A stretch of 64,000 nt of DNA from Branchipolynoe longqiensis (taxonomy: Eukaryota; Annelida; Polychaeta; Phyllodocida; Polynoidae). A program made the translations under genes and the position numbers. The stretch lies in NCBI GenBank assembly GCA_030323885.1, contig CM059198.1:7896086-7960085 (forward strand). The letters are read 5' to 3'. Below, in pieces: positions 42,325 to 54,395 of this stretch. Position 1 is the stretch's first letter. Every line of letters starts with the position of its first letter. The notes below the pieces were generated by a model, which made no database searches, was not told the DNA's origin, and was given only the letters and a program-made list of their open reading frames with translations.

Positions 42325-43360
42325 AATGGGGGATGATTCAAATGGGACATATTGCACCTAAAGCATGATCCGAACCCACACTACCTGGCATTCTCTGACT
42401 AGCATATCAAGGATTCCACCACCTAGGCTCCCTGATGCAATCACTCTATCCACGCCCAGCTGTCTATTTGGCTCCTTCCATGAGTTTGTTTGTTTGTTGT
42501 TGTTTTATGTCGTAGCAACATCTAATGTCATATCAGGACGGGTACCGACTTGTGACAGTGCACCCTCATGGCTAGTTTATATTATAGTCTTGCCCCACTG
42601 GAAGACCAGGCCACCAGCACCATGACCTGATATCCCACTCAGTCACATTATCCTGACACTGAGCCAACCAGTCCTTGCACTATCCTAATAATGCCGAATG
42701 CCAGGCTAGGAAGCAACAAGTATCAATTTTTAAGTCATCAGTTTGACTCGACCAGGGTTCAAACCCACGACCCCTCGATCTACCAACACGGGAGACGGAC
42801 GTTCTAACTCATTCGGCCATCTCGTCTGGTCCTTCCATGAGAGTTGAGCATAAAGTCGTGTGGTGGTCTGCACTGACCTCTCAGGCAAGGAGCCGCATAG
42901 TCAGGTGGGCGTGGGTAGTGTGGTGATGTCAGGGAGCCTAGGTGGTGTAATTGTTAGCATACTGGCCGGATTACAAAGAGATGTTGGTTCGAGTCCTGCT
43001 CTAGGCGCAATATTTCCCATTTTCATCACCCCCAATACACTGGTTGCCGTGGCCATGATCCTGTACAACCTGCGCGCTGTATGGTTGTTGAACCTACCCT
43101 GTGTGTGTATGTGTTAGTGCATTGGCTGTATGGATGTAATTGTAAGCATTATAATACTTACCATTCCAGGGGGATGAGTGTAGTGGTCTGCACTGACCTC
43201 TCAGGCAAGGAGCCATATAGACAAGTAGGCGTGGGTAGTGTGGTGACATCAGGTAACCTAGGAGGTGTAATGGTTATCACACTGGCCCGGAATGCAAAGC
43301 GATGTGGGTTCGAGTCCCACTCTAGATGCAATCTTTCCCATTTTCATCACCCCCAATGAC
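42325..43360 (+). mobile_element. SINE B cluster, interrupted by SINE A
   Basis: A SINE B in minus orientation (42325-42485) is cut by a SINE A. From 42843 two plus-strand units follow, with heads GAGCCTAGGTGGTGTAATTG (about 42935) and AACCTAGGAGGTGTAATGG (about 43256), each followed by a box B-like GGTTCGAGTCC and GCAATATTTCCC/GCAATCTTTCCC. Confidence 0.8.
42486..42830 (-). mobile_element. SINE A, full length, with target-site duplication
   Basis: Tail TTTGTTTGTTTGTTGTTGTT at left, head ending ATTCGGCCATCTCGTCTGG at right. TCCTTCCATGAG occurs directly before and after it, a 12-bp duplication. Confidence 0.9.
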
Positions 43361-43414
43361 AGTACTATGCTTGTCCCCTTGGAATAGTAACTCTTCTAAA
43401 TGGTTTACGACCAT

Positions 43415-43655
43415 AATTCAATTTAATAGAACCTGTTACTGCTAAAGCCTATGGTGTCAGAATCTTGGCATGCTTGCCAAAACTAATTTGACCCATTTTT
43501 GCTTTGAATTTCCCAAAACTTAGCAATTCAAAATAAAAGTTACTTCAAACTATCTAAGGTAGATTAAAGTAAGATATATTATAACAATCAATTTAATATA
43601 TTTATCTCAGAAAATTTGCAGAAACTCAAAACCATCGGACTATGCAACTTTAAGA
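43415..43655 (-). mobile_element. MITE 1, partial
   Basis: Reverse-oriented body from TTCAATTTAATAGAACCTGT to the end CATCGGACTATGCAACTTTAAG. One end is missing. Confidence 0.75.
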
Positions 43656-43911
43656 CAACACAGCCCTGCATCCCGAGCTTCCGGCTGAGAGTGAAATAAA
43701 GTCATGTTCTCCCCACTTCCGCTTTCCCCGTCCTCTGTGCCCCTGCGAGCGAGGATTGGATTCCAAAACATCCGCTTGGAGTTCAAGCCACAGTGTTTGA
43801 GTGGAAGGCGCGAACCGTCCTAAAACAACATCAGCGAACGCGGACTGTGATTGGTGAGTTATGTGGCGACTGTGGCGCTAGCACCGCTTATCTACCGGAA
43901 ATGACGTAGCT
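43656..43911. other. no recognisable feature
   Basis: Spacer before the hexamer array; no gene was recognised. Confidence 0.3.
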
Positions 43912-45205
43912 CGGACGATGCAGACGTAGACGTAGACGTAGAGGCAGATGTAAATATAGACGTAGACATAAGCGTAGATGTAGATATAGACATATATGCA
44001 GATATATACATAGATGTAGATGCAGACACAGATGTAGACATAGACGTACATGCAGACGTAGACGTAGATGTAGAGGCAGATGTAGATATAGATATATACA
44101 TAAACATAGACGTAGATATATATATGCAGATATATACTTATATGCAGATGCAGATGGAGAGGCAGATGTAGATCTATATATACATATACATAAACATAGA
44201 TATAGATATAGATATAGATGTAGATGCAGATATAGACATATATGTAGATGCAGATGGAGAGGCATATGTAGATATAGACATAAACATATACATATATATA
44301 TATATAGACATAGATGTAGATGTAGATGCAGATGGAGAGGCAGATGTAAATATAGACATAAACATAGATGTAGATATATATATATATAGATGTAGAATCA
44401 GATGGAGAGCCAGATGTAGACATAGACATATACATAAACATAGACATATATATATCTATATAGATATAGACATAGATCTAGATGCAGACGGAGAGGCAGA
44501 TGTAGATATAAACATAGATATAAACATAAACGTATACATATATATATATATATAGATATAGACATAGCTGTAGATGCAGACGGAGAGGCAAATGTAGATA
44601 TATACATATACATAAACATAGACGTATATATATCTATAGATATAGACATAGATGTAGATGCAGACGGAGAGGCATATGTAGATATAGACATATACATAAA
44701 CATATACGTATATATATATATATAGATATAAACATCGATGTAGATGCAGACGGAGAGGCATATGTAGATATAGACATAGACATACACATAGACATATATA
44801 TCGATATAAACATAGATGTAGATGCAGACAGAGAGGCATATGTAGATATAGGCAATGACCTAAACATATATGTAGACATATATGCAGACATAGACATATA
44901 CATAGATGGAGATGCAGATGTAACCATATATGTAGATGTAGACAGACATAGATGGAGAGGTACATGCATATATAGACGTATACACATATGTATATGCAGA
45001 CGGATGCATAGATGTAGACATATATGTGATGTAGATGTAGACTTAGACATAGACATATACATGATGTATATGCAAGTATGTAGACTTGGATGTAGACTTA
45101 GCCGTAAACTTAGATGTAGATGTAAATGTAGGCATAAACGTGACATAGACATATGATCAAACATAGATGCAGACATAGACATATATGTAGACACAGACGC
45201 ATACG
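43912..45205 (+). repeat. hexamer-based array (GATGTA/GACATA), about 1.3 kb
   Basis: Words GATGTA, GACGTA, GACATA and GATATA alternate throughout. A marker GGAGAGGCA recurs near 44491, 44583, 44667, 44753 and 44831, so there is a higher-order unit of 78-92 bp in the middle. Six-base words keep frames open, giving Tyr/Ile- or Ser-rich translations that are not genes. Confidence 0.93.
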
Positions 45206-45239
45206 CAGACGTTTGTATGCTGGGGTTTTACATCCTAAC

Positions 45240-45642
45240 AACATTTGGGTTTGATTCCCACTCTAAGTGCAATAGTTCCCATTTTCATTACCCCCCACAA
45301 CACTGGTGCTATGACAAGGATCCCATACATGATACATGCGGTATGGTTGTTGAACATACCCTGTGTATGTATATATGTAAGTGCATTGTCTGCATGTATC
45401 TTATTAATTGTAAGCATTAAATGACCGTTTAAAAGATTTACAATTCCAGGGGGATGAGTGTAGTAGTCTCCACTGACCTTTCGGGGAAGGATCCGCATAG
45501 ACAGGTAGGCATGGGTAGGGTTGTGATATCAGGGAGCCTAGGTGGTGTAATGGTTGGAACACTGGCTTGGAATGCAATATATGTGAGCTCGATTCCTGCT
45601 CTAGGCGCAATATTTCCAATGTTCATTACCCATACTAGCCTG
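45240..45642 (+). mobile_element. SINE B, linked units
   Basis: Body (GCAATAGTTCCCATTTTCAT, TATGGTTGTTGAACATACCC) is followed by ACTGACCTTTCGGGGAAGGA and a head GAGCCTAGGTGGTGTAATGG with GAGCTCGATTCC. A SINE A tail fragment (TTTTACATCCTAACAACAT) lies just upstream. Confidence 0.75.
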
Positions 45643-45699
45643 GCACCACTTCAATCAATCAATCAATAGGATACAGCTATAATAGGCCTTGGACCTGTT

Positions 45700-46290
45700 A
45701 GCCGCTCTTAATTAATAGAAATGGAGACAGTTCTTCAGATGTGGTCAATCGTAGCAACTGTCACTGGCTCCAAGATATATGTAATGCTTGACCAGTATGC
45801 ATCCAGTCGGGACTTGAAACAGTTCACCGACTCTGCTGCTATGACACTCTCCGGCAGGTCATTCCACAGGTCAACCACCCTAAAGCCGAAGAAGTTGTGT
45901 CGCAGGTCCAGTCTGGAGTACCGCTTCCTCAGCTTCAGGGAGTGTCCCCTGGTCCTGATGTTGGAGTCTCTGATAAGGGGGCTGCCTGTCTTGTAGATCA
46001 TCATCATCATCATCATCATCATCATGCTGTCGGTCGCGATGCAACAAAGACTGCTTTCATTACTTGACTGCCGCTCTCCATTTAGCTCTCTGCTGTGAGA
46101 GTTGCGTCCATGAGTCGGTCTTGTAGATACCATGGAGATATTTGAATACTTCAATCGTATCCCCCCGGGCCCGTCTGTAGTACATGCTTGGGATCTTCAA
46201 ATGATGCATACGTTGTTAATAGGGTATTGCATCGAATCCATGTACAAGCTTCGTTGCCCTTCTTTGGATAGGGCTTGCCTTCATTAGGAT
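45700..46290 (-). pseudogene. CR1-like LINE, 3' end of reverse transcriptase
   Basis: Reverse-strand translation gives the C-terminal tail of a non-LTR reverse transcriptase: ATKLVHGF, RGDTIEVFKYLHGIY, RGHSLKLRKRYSRLDLRHNF, FRVVDLWNDLPESVI and FKSRLDAYW. The pieces are in order but interrupted by a 119-bp insertion (45999-46117). No polymerase core is present, so it is a 5'-truncated, inactive copy. Confidence 0.8.
45999..46117 (-). mobile_element. 5'-truncated RTE-like LINE tail
   Basis: It matches the last about 95 bp of the LINE at 60276-63752 plus an (ATC)n tail. GTCTTGTAGAT flanks it at 45988-45998 and 46118-46128. This copy has no 5' part. Confidence 0.85.
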
Positions 46291-46348
46291 AGGGCAAGGA
46301 GCAGTGGAATGAGGAAGACCAATTATCCGCTATTGAAAATTCCGCATC

Positions 46349-46697
46349 TTAAAGTTGCTTTGTCTGATGATTTTGAGTTTCTGTCATTTTCTGAGAAAAA
46401 TATATTGAATTGATTGTTATTATCTACCTTACTTAACTTTGAAGTAGCTTTCATTTTAAATGGCTAAGTTTTGAGATATTTGAAGTGCAAGCATTCAGAA
46501 TTAATGTTGGCAAGCACGCCAAAACTCTGACACCATAGTGTGGTAACAGGTTCTATTACATTGCTTCAGTGTTCTATTCAGTGTGGCATTACATGTTTAA
46601 TAATTGCACCAGTTAGATATGTAGAATTAAATTCAGATAACTGTTTTTATTTTGAAAATGAGATGTTTTCACTGGAGTATGCAGCTTTAACTAATGT
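46349..46697 (+). mobile_element. MITE 1, uninterrupted reference copy
   Basis: The left end TTAAAGTTGCTTTGTCTGAT and the right end (inverted TTAAAGCTGCATACTCCAGT) enclose about 350 bp without a coding frame. TTAA at both outer edges suggests a TTAA target duplication as in piggyBac or Kolobok elements; this is inference. Confidence 0.8.
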
Positions 46698-47055
46698 ACA
46701 ACAACAACAAGAAAGAATTTGACAAATCTAAAAAAAAGAAATCTTGAATATGCATATTTTCCATGTTTGTGATGGAATTCCGGTACTTTTGCTTTAGAAG
46801 AAAGGTACTAATGCTAAAGCGGATGGCACATTAAGTAGCGGCTGGCAGTGACAGGCGTGTACAGGCTGATGGCTCAATGTTGAGCCGTTGAGCACCACTC
46901 TCCGTTTACTGCTTCGCTTTTACATGAACGCTAATCTGCGCCATATCCAAACACAAAGCTCCTGAACAGGATCTCAGGAGATGTACACCACGCACCTGGG
47001 GTAGATATTGGCACTGTGCATTGAAATGTGTGCAACAGTAACCATTTAAAAAAAA
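46698..47055. other. no recognisable feature
   Basis: Spacer between MITE 1 and the 55-bp satellite; no gene was recognised. Confidence 0.3.
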
Positions 47056-50000
47056 GAATTGTTTGCACATTGTAAATATCTCATCTTGTGGTTTTATTGT
47101 ATGACACATTGAATCGTTTGCACATTGTAAAAATGTCATCTTGTGGTTTTATTGTATGGTGCCTTAGATTGTTGGCACATTGTAAATATGTCATCCTGTG
47201 GTGTTATTGTATGACACATTGAATCATTTGCACATTGTAAATATGTCATCCCGTGGTTCTATTGTATGACACATTGAATTGTTTGCACATTGTAAATATG
47301 TCATCCTGTGGTTTTATTGTATGACACATTGAATTGTTTGCACATTGTACATATGTCATCTTGTGGTTTTATTGTATGACACATTGAATTGTTAGCACAT
47401 TGTAAATATGTCATCTTGTGGTTTTATTGTATGACACATTGAATTGTTTGCACATTGTAAATATGTCATCTTGTGGTTTTATTGTATGACACATTGAATT
47501 GTTTGCACATTGTAAATATGTCATCTTGTGGTTTTATTGTATGACACATTGAATTGTTTGCACATTGTAAATATGTCATCTTGTGGTTTTATTGTATGAC
47601 ACATTGAATTGTTTGCACATTGTAAATATGTCATCTTGTGGTTTTATTGTATGACCCATTGAATTGTTTGCACATTGTAAAAATGTCATCTTGTGGTTTT
47701 ATTGTATGCCACATTGAATTGTTTGCACATTGTAAATAGGTCATCTTGTGGTTTTATTGTATGGCACATTGAATTGTTAGCACATTGTAAATATGTCATC
47801 CTGTTGTTTTATTGTATGACCCATTGAATTGTTTGCACATTGTAAAAATGTCATCTTGTGGTTTGATTGTATGCAACATTGAATTGTTTGCACATTGTAA
47901 AAATGTCATCTTGTGGTTTTATTGTATGCCACATTGAATTGTTGGCACATTGTAAATATGTCATCTTGTGGTTTTATTGTATGACCCATTGAATTGTTTG
48001 CACATTGTAAAAATGTCATCTTGTGGTTTTATTGTATGCCACATTGAATTGTTTGCACATTGTAAATATGTCATCCTGTGGTTTTATTGTATGGTGCCTT
48101 AGATTGTTTGCACATTGTAAATATGTCATCTTGTGGTTTTATTGTATGACACATTGAATTGTTTGCACATTGTAAATATGTCATCTTGTGGTTTTATTGT
48201 ATGACACATTGAATTGTTACCACATTGTAAATATGTCATCTTGTGGTTTTATTGTATGACACATTGAATTGTTTGCACATTGTAAAAATGTCATCCTGTG
48301 GTTTTATTGTATGACACATTGAATTGTTTGCACATTGTAAAAATGTCATCTTGTGGTTTTATTGTATGGTGCCTTAGATTGTTTGCACATTGTAAATATG
48401 TCATCCTGTGGTTTTATTGTATGACACATTGAATTGTTTGCACATTGTAAATATGTCATCTTGTGGTTTTATTGTATGGCACATTGAATTGTTTGCACAT
48501 TGTAAATATGTCATCCTGTGGTTTTATTGTATCACACATTGAATTGTTTGCACATTGTAAATATGTCATCCTGTGGTTTTATTGTATGACACATTGAATT
48601 GTTTGCACATTGTAAATATGTCATCTTGTGGTTTTATTGTATGACACATTGAATTGTTTGCACATTGTAAATATGTCATCTTGTGGTTTTATTGTATGAC
48701 ACATTGAATTGTTTGCACATTGTAAATATGTCATCTTGTGGTTTTATTGTATGACACATTGAATTGTTTGCACATTGTAAATATGTCATCTTGTGGTTTT
48801 ATTGTATGACACATTGAATTGTTTGCACATTGTAAATATGTCATCCTGTGGTTTTATTGTATGACACATTGAATTGTTTGCACATTGTAAATATGTCATC
48901 TTGTGGTTTTATTGTATGACACATTGAATTGTTTGCACATTGTAAATATGTCATCTTGTGGTTTTATTGTATCACACATTGAATTGTTTGCACATTGTAA
49001 ATATGTCATCTTGTGGTTTTATTGTATGACACATTGAATTGTTTGCACATTGTAAATATGTCATCCTGTGGTTTTATTGTTGACCATGAATTTTAGCACA
49101 TTGTAAATATGTCATCCTGTGGTTTATGTAAATATGTCATCTGTGGTTTTATTGTATCACACATTGAATTGTTTGCACTTGTAAATATGTCATCTTGTGG
49201 TTTTATTGTATGACACATTGAATTGTTTGCACATTGTAAATATGTCATCTTGTGGTTTTATTGTATGACACATTGAATTGTTTGCACATTGTAAATATGT
49301 CATCCTGTGGTTTTATTGTATGACACATTGAATTGTTAGCACATTGTAAATATGTCATCCTGTGGTTTTATTGTATGACACATTGAATTGTTTGCACATT
49401 GTAAATATGTCATCTTGTGGTTTTATTGTATGACACATTGAATTGTTTGCACATTGTAAATATGTCATCTTGTGGTTTTATTGTATGGCACATTGAATTG
49501 TTTGCACATTGTAAATATGTCATCTTGTGGTTTTATTGTATGACACATTGAATTGTTTGCACATTGTAAATATGTCATCCTGTGGTTTTATTGTATGACC
49601 CATTGAATTGTTTGCACATTGTAAATATGTCATCTTGTGGTTTTATTGTATGACACATTGAATTGTTTGCACATTGTAAATATGTCATCCTGTGGTTTTA
49701 TTGTATGGCACATTGAATTGTTTGCACATTGTAAATATGTCATCTTGTGGTTTTATTGTATGACACATTGAATTGTTTGCACATTGTAAATATGTCATCT
49801 TGTGGTTTTATTGTATGACACATTGAATTGTTAGCACATTGTAAATATGTCATCTTGTGGTTTTATTGTATGACACATTGAATTGTTTGCACATTGTAAA
49901 TATGTCATCTTGTGGTTTTATTGTATGACACATTGAATTGTTTGCACATTGTAAATATGTCATCTTGTGGTTTTATTGTATGACACATTGAATTGTTAGC

Positions 50001-50536
50001 ACATTGTAAATATGTCATCCTGTGGTTTTATTGTATGACACATTGAATTGTTTGCACATTGTAAATATGTCATCCTGTGGTTTTATTGTATGACACATTG
50101 AATTGTTTGCACATTGTAAATATGTCATCTTGTGGTTTTATTGTATGGCACATTGAATTGTTTGCACATTGTAAATATGTCATCTTGTGGTTTTATTGTA
50201 TGACACATTGAATTGTTTGCACATTGTAAATATGTCATCCTGTGGTTTTATTGTATGACACATTGAATTGTTAGCACATTGTAAATATGTCATCTTGTGG
50301 TTTTATTGTATGGCACATTGAATTGTTTGCACATTGTAAATATGTCATCTTGTGGTTTTATTGTATGACACATTGAATTGTTTGCACATTGTAAATATGT
50401 CATCCTGCGGTTGTATTGTACGGCAGCTTAGATTGGGTGCACATTACAAATATGTCATCCTGTGGTGTTATGGTATGACAGCTTACATTGCTTGCACATT
50501 GTAAATATGTCATTCTGTGTTTTTATTGTATGACAG
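47056..50536 (+). repeat. 55-bp satellite array, about 63 copies
   Basis: The monomer contains TTGCACATTGTAAATATGTC, then ATCTTGTGGTTTTATTGTAT and GACACATTGAATTGT (55 bp). Central copies are nearly identical. The first few and last three are diverged, as expected for an array homogenised by unequal exchange. Variants (CATCCTG, ATGGCAC, TTAGCAC, ATGGTGCCTTAG) recur in register. One damaged stretch (about 49078-49190) carries deletions. No coding frame. Confidence 0.97.
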
Positions 50537-50803
50537 ACTACTGATTTGGGACAGTGTGCAATCATGGCAACTTGATAGTGCTGCCCCACTAAAAGACAAT
50601 GCCAACATCACCATGACCCGATATCACACACAGTCACATTATCCAGACACGGAGCTAAACAGTCCTTGTCATATCCTATTGATGTCAAGCGACAAGCTAG
50701 GTAGCGACAAGTATCAATTTGATAAGCCATCAGTTTGACTCGACTGGGACTCGAAAACCTGACCTTCCACATTTAAAGCCGAATCGGCCACTGTGTCCGG
50801 TCT
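50533..50803 (-). mobile_element. SINE A, tail missing
   Basis: The body begins GGGACAGTGTGCAATCATGG directly at the satellite edge and continues to the tRNA-like head end GGCCACTGTGTCCGG. The satellite border thus lies within a SINE. Confidence 0.78.
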
Positions 50804-51639
50804 GATATCAGTTAGTATCAAACTGTGCGGGTTAGTATTCACTGAAATCAACATCCACACGATTATTTCGCTACTATGAATAATACGCCTGGTTAGAGCA
50901 CTACTAAGATCAGGGCATGGCTTGTGTTGCATCCGACCTTTCCCATCTCCCGACATTACTGACAGAACCACGTTCAGAGGAGTGTATTTAACTTTCAGAC
51001 GACAGCCAGATTCAGACTGTCAATTCCAATAATGCACTTATCTGTCCACTCTTGTCGATGCAACAACACCCCCACACCTGAACCATTCATAGCACTAGTG
51101 TTTTCCCACCCTGTGTCCCTCCGCTCCTAATAACGGGGCCCGCTGCTGTCCATTGGAATTTCCCAGTGACCCAACCCAGCGACCATGCCTCCAGCTTCTT
51201 CCACCAACCAACCGTCTTCATGTTCTTTAAGACTTTACCTGCGTTACTTCATAAGCCAGGCCCATATGTTAACAAACCCCTTCTCTTGTACCTGCACTTC
51301 CTGAGTTGATCCTGCCCTTGGTGAAATACAATCCCATTTTCAGCACCACCATGACACAATAATAAATTACAGTGATGACAAATACATGTCCTTCTGTACC
51401 TGTTTGTGGAGCTGCACATTCTCTGTATGCACATCTAGTACATAACGTGTCAAAGCCACTTAAACACTTTCGAGACTGTTTAGAAAACTGCTTCCAACCA
51501 ACAGCTGGATCAGAGAATAGGCTGTCTCCAAAACACCCTCTTTCTCTCTGGGTTACCATAGTTACACGGCGTGCAACCATCAGTATTTGCATTTTACAAT
51601 CCTAACTTGCCCAAGCTTTATACATTTATAGACACTATA
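50804..51639. other. unassigned sequence
   Basis: No repeat family was recognised. A minus-strand frame (51269-51592) contains a Cys-rich stretch (RKCLSGFDTLCTRCAYREC) ending near a GT, which might be an exon but matches nothing I know. Confidence 0.3.
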
Positions 51640-51812
51640 AATAGTGTCCCGTGCCCCCAGCTCTGCCAATTTGGATTTCCACCGCTGTGTGTAACTTACA
51701 GCGTCATCAAAGGCCGGTTGCTCTCATACCATGTCTATGTGATGTGGGAGGTTAAAAATCCCTTGGGTCGGTAAAAGTGTAGGCTCGGGCTTTCTATCGA
51801 GCAGGAGTGGAG
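51640..51812 (+). mobile_element. SINE C, head missing
   Basis: Body from GCCCCCAGCTCTGCCAATTT to GTAGGCTCGGGCTTTCTATC. Both ends are lost. Confidence 0.75.
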
Positions 51813-53012
51813 TGGGGAAGACCAGTTGTCTGTGACTGGGATTTCCCCTGCTTGGGACAACTAATGTACCAAAAACAAACAAAAATGAGAGACAAATAAG
51901 TGTTCACACTTCCCGTCTACCATATCACTATATCACTATAAATAGATCCTCCAGTGCGACTGACACAGGTCTACATTTGGTGAAGGCGAGGAGCCCACAT
52001 GTGGCAGCACAGGTACGGTGTTGGGTGTTACGGAGCATAACAATAATAACAATAATAATAATAATTCCCTTAATGCGTTACACATCAGATATATCAATAA
52101 ATATATATATATACCGATTTTTAATACCATTATTGCCTTTCATCAGGGAAATAAACAAATGAGATTTAAATAATTTGTTTTTGTTTCTTTGATGAAGGTG
52201 GTGACGACTATTTAGTGAATGGGTCCCTCCGCGCTATAATGCCTACTAATTGTTGTGGAGACGTTGCCAGGCACAACCACAGTCGCTGTCTAATCTCTGG
52301 CTTACACCAGCAAAGACTATTTATTACAACTGCCATAACAACAACACCCTCAACATCAACCCAATATTGCAACACGGTCTGATGACAACATCATCATTAG
52401 GCGGTGCGGCAACAGCAACATCACACAGCAAATGCAACATCACTGCCAACACCAGCAGCATATTCCAACCGGCAATAATAACACTATGGAGGAAATCCAC
52501 ACCTTCCCTTTGATGCAACTAGAACCTAACCCTAGTTGTACACTAATACCTCTTTATACTGACCCCTCCACAGATCGACCACTCCCCTATATCGATCGCT
52601 TTATTTGGGTCCCAACAATATCATTGTAATATTATTTGGATCACAATAAAGGACAAGACAATAGGTGATTGGTTGAGAACAATGACTGGGGTTGGCCAAA
52701 CACTATCAGTCTACCGATTTATTTACTTGAACACAATTTTGTAGCAAATGGGGCCGATAGTCGGTGATGCGCACACGCATAGGCTGCTCACGAGGAGTTT
52801 GCCTGCATGTGAGCGACCAAATGTGCCCAGGCCGCTCAACAAACTGTGGTCAGCCTCACCATAGGCGCTAAATGGTTAGTTCGAAAAATAATATTGATAT
52901 AATCTGTTGTTTTATATTCCACGATATTCTAACTCTCTCAACAAACCAGCTACCTGAATGGACCACTTAAAGTTGGTCCTCGCTCGATTTATAGAGGTTT
53001 TACTGTATTTGG
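51813..53012. other. unassigned sequence
   Basis: Includes an AATAAT microsatellite (about 52038-52065) and several short frames without recognisable domains. No gene was supported. Confidence 0.35.
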
Positions 53013-53692
53013 TGTTTGTTGTTGTTTTATGTTGTAGCAACATCTAAGGTCATATCTTGACGGGTATCGACTTGTGACCGTGCACACTCATGGCGACTTC
53101 CTAGTTTTTTTGTGTTTTTTTCTTGAAGGTGTATACTGCATATCATGGATAAGTCTGAAAAGACTTATTTTCACCATTAGACAGTTTGTCGATAGAAAGC
53201 CCAAGCCTACACTTTTACCGACCCAAGGAATTTTTAACCTCCCACACCACATAGACATGGTATGAGAGTAACCAGCATTTGATGATGCTGTAAGTTATAC
53301 ACAGCAGTGGAAATCCAAATTGGCAGAGGTTGGGGGAACAGGGAATCGAACCACCAACCTTCAGATTAGACCTCAACAAAAGTCAGACACTCTAACCACT
53401 CTGCCACAGAGAACACCACATAGTGATGCCCAATTGTGAGACCAGATCGCCAGCATCATGACACCACATCCCACTGAGTCACATTAGCTAACCACTCCTT
53501 GTCACATTAGCTAACCACACTGAGCTGACCAGTCCTTGCGCTATCCGATTAATGCCGGGCACCAGGCTGGGTAGTGACACGTATCAATTTTCTAATGCCT
53601 AGTACACATTGGTTTGACTCGCCCGGGATTTCCAACTCCGGACCTTCCACATGAAAAAGCCTGCACTCTACCAATTCAGACACCACATCTGG
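53013..53692 (-). mobile_element. SINE A split by SINE C
   Basis: The tail (GTTTGTTGTTGTTTTATG) and the first part of the body end at GGCGACTTCCTAGT. After the SINE C the body resumes near 53420 and the tRNA-like head ends near 53692. Confidence 0.8.
53103..53422 (-). mobile_element. SINE C inside SINE A
   Basis: Tail TTCTTGAAGGTGTATACTGC at left and head ACTCTAACCACTCTGCCACA at right. TAGT at both edges is a possible short target duplication. Confidence 0.82.
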
Positions 53693-53968
53693 TGCACCTT
53701 GTACTGAGTGATCTGCCCACCAGATGTAGGTGCAATGCAATGCTGGTGCTATTTATTTGTTTGCTACACATTTGGTGCACCTTGTACTGAGTGATCTGCC
53801 CACCAGAGGCCGGTCCAATGCAATGCTGGTGCAATTAATTTGTTCGCCACACATCCGGTGCACCTTGTACTGAGTGATCTGCCCACCAGAGGGCGGGCGG
53901 TGCAATGCAATGCTGGTGCAATTAATTTGTTCGCCACACATCTGGTGCACATTGTACTTAGTGATCTA
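53690..53968 (+). repeat. tandem repeat, about 84-bp unit, 3.3 copies
   Basis: GGTGCACCTTGTACTGAGTG recurs at 53691, 53774 and 53858, and partly at 53944. Units also share GATCTGCCCACCAGA and CAATGCAATGCTGGTGC. The first unit starts at the SINE A head end. Confidence 0.92.
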
Positions 53969-53976
53969 ACCGTCAG

Positions 53977-54176
53977 CATTATTAGTATAGGGCAAGGACT
54001 GGTTGGCTCAGTGTCAGGATAATGTGACTGAGTGGGATATTGGGTCATGGTACTGGTGGCCTGGTCTCCCAGTGCGACAGCATTATAAAGTTGCCATTAG
54101 TGCGTACTGTCACAAGTCGGTGCCCACCCTGATATGACCTTAGATGTAGCTAGGACGTAAAATAACAACAAACAAT
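53977..54176 (+). mobile_element. SINE A, headless
   Basis: From CAGCATTATTAGTATAGG to GCTAGGACGTAAAATAACAA. It follows the 84-bp array. Confidence 0.8.
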
Positions 54177-54181
54177 TGTCC

Positions 54182-54395
54182 TATCCCTGACCGGACGCGG
54201 TGCCCGAATCGATATTTTGCAGGCTTTCCGTGTGGAAGGTTGGGAGTTCGAATCCCAGCCGAGTTAAACCAATGACTTATAGCATTGACACTTGTCGCCC
54301 CTAGCCTGTCGCTCAGCATTATTAGGATAGGGAAAGGATTGGTTAGCACAGTATCAGGATAATATGACTGCATGGGATATTGGGTTATAGTGTAA
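54182..54395 (+). mobile_element. SINE A, head and front half
   Basis: Head CGGTGCCCGAATCGATATTT with box B-like GAGTTCGAATCCC, followed by the body to GATATTGGGTTATAGTGT. The tail half is missing. Confidence 0.8.

Noticed and set aside
43878..45194. Several Tyr/Ile- or Ser/Thr-rich frames up to 189 codons
   Set aside because: Hexamer repeat translation; mutually overlapping frames.
47056..50536. CRISPR-like direct repeat array
   Set aside because: There are no unique spacers; the whole 55-bp unit repeats, and the genome is eukaryotic.
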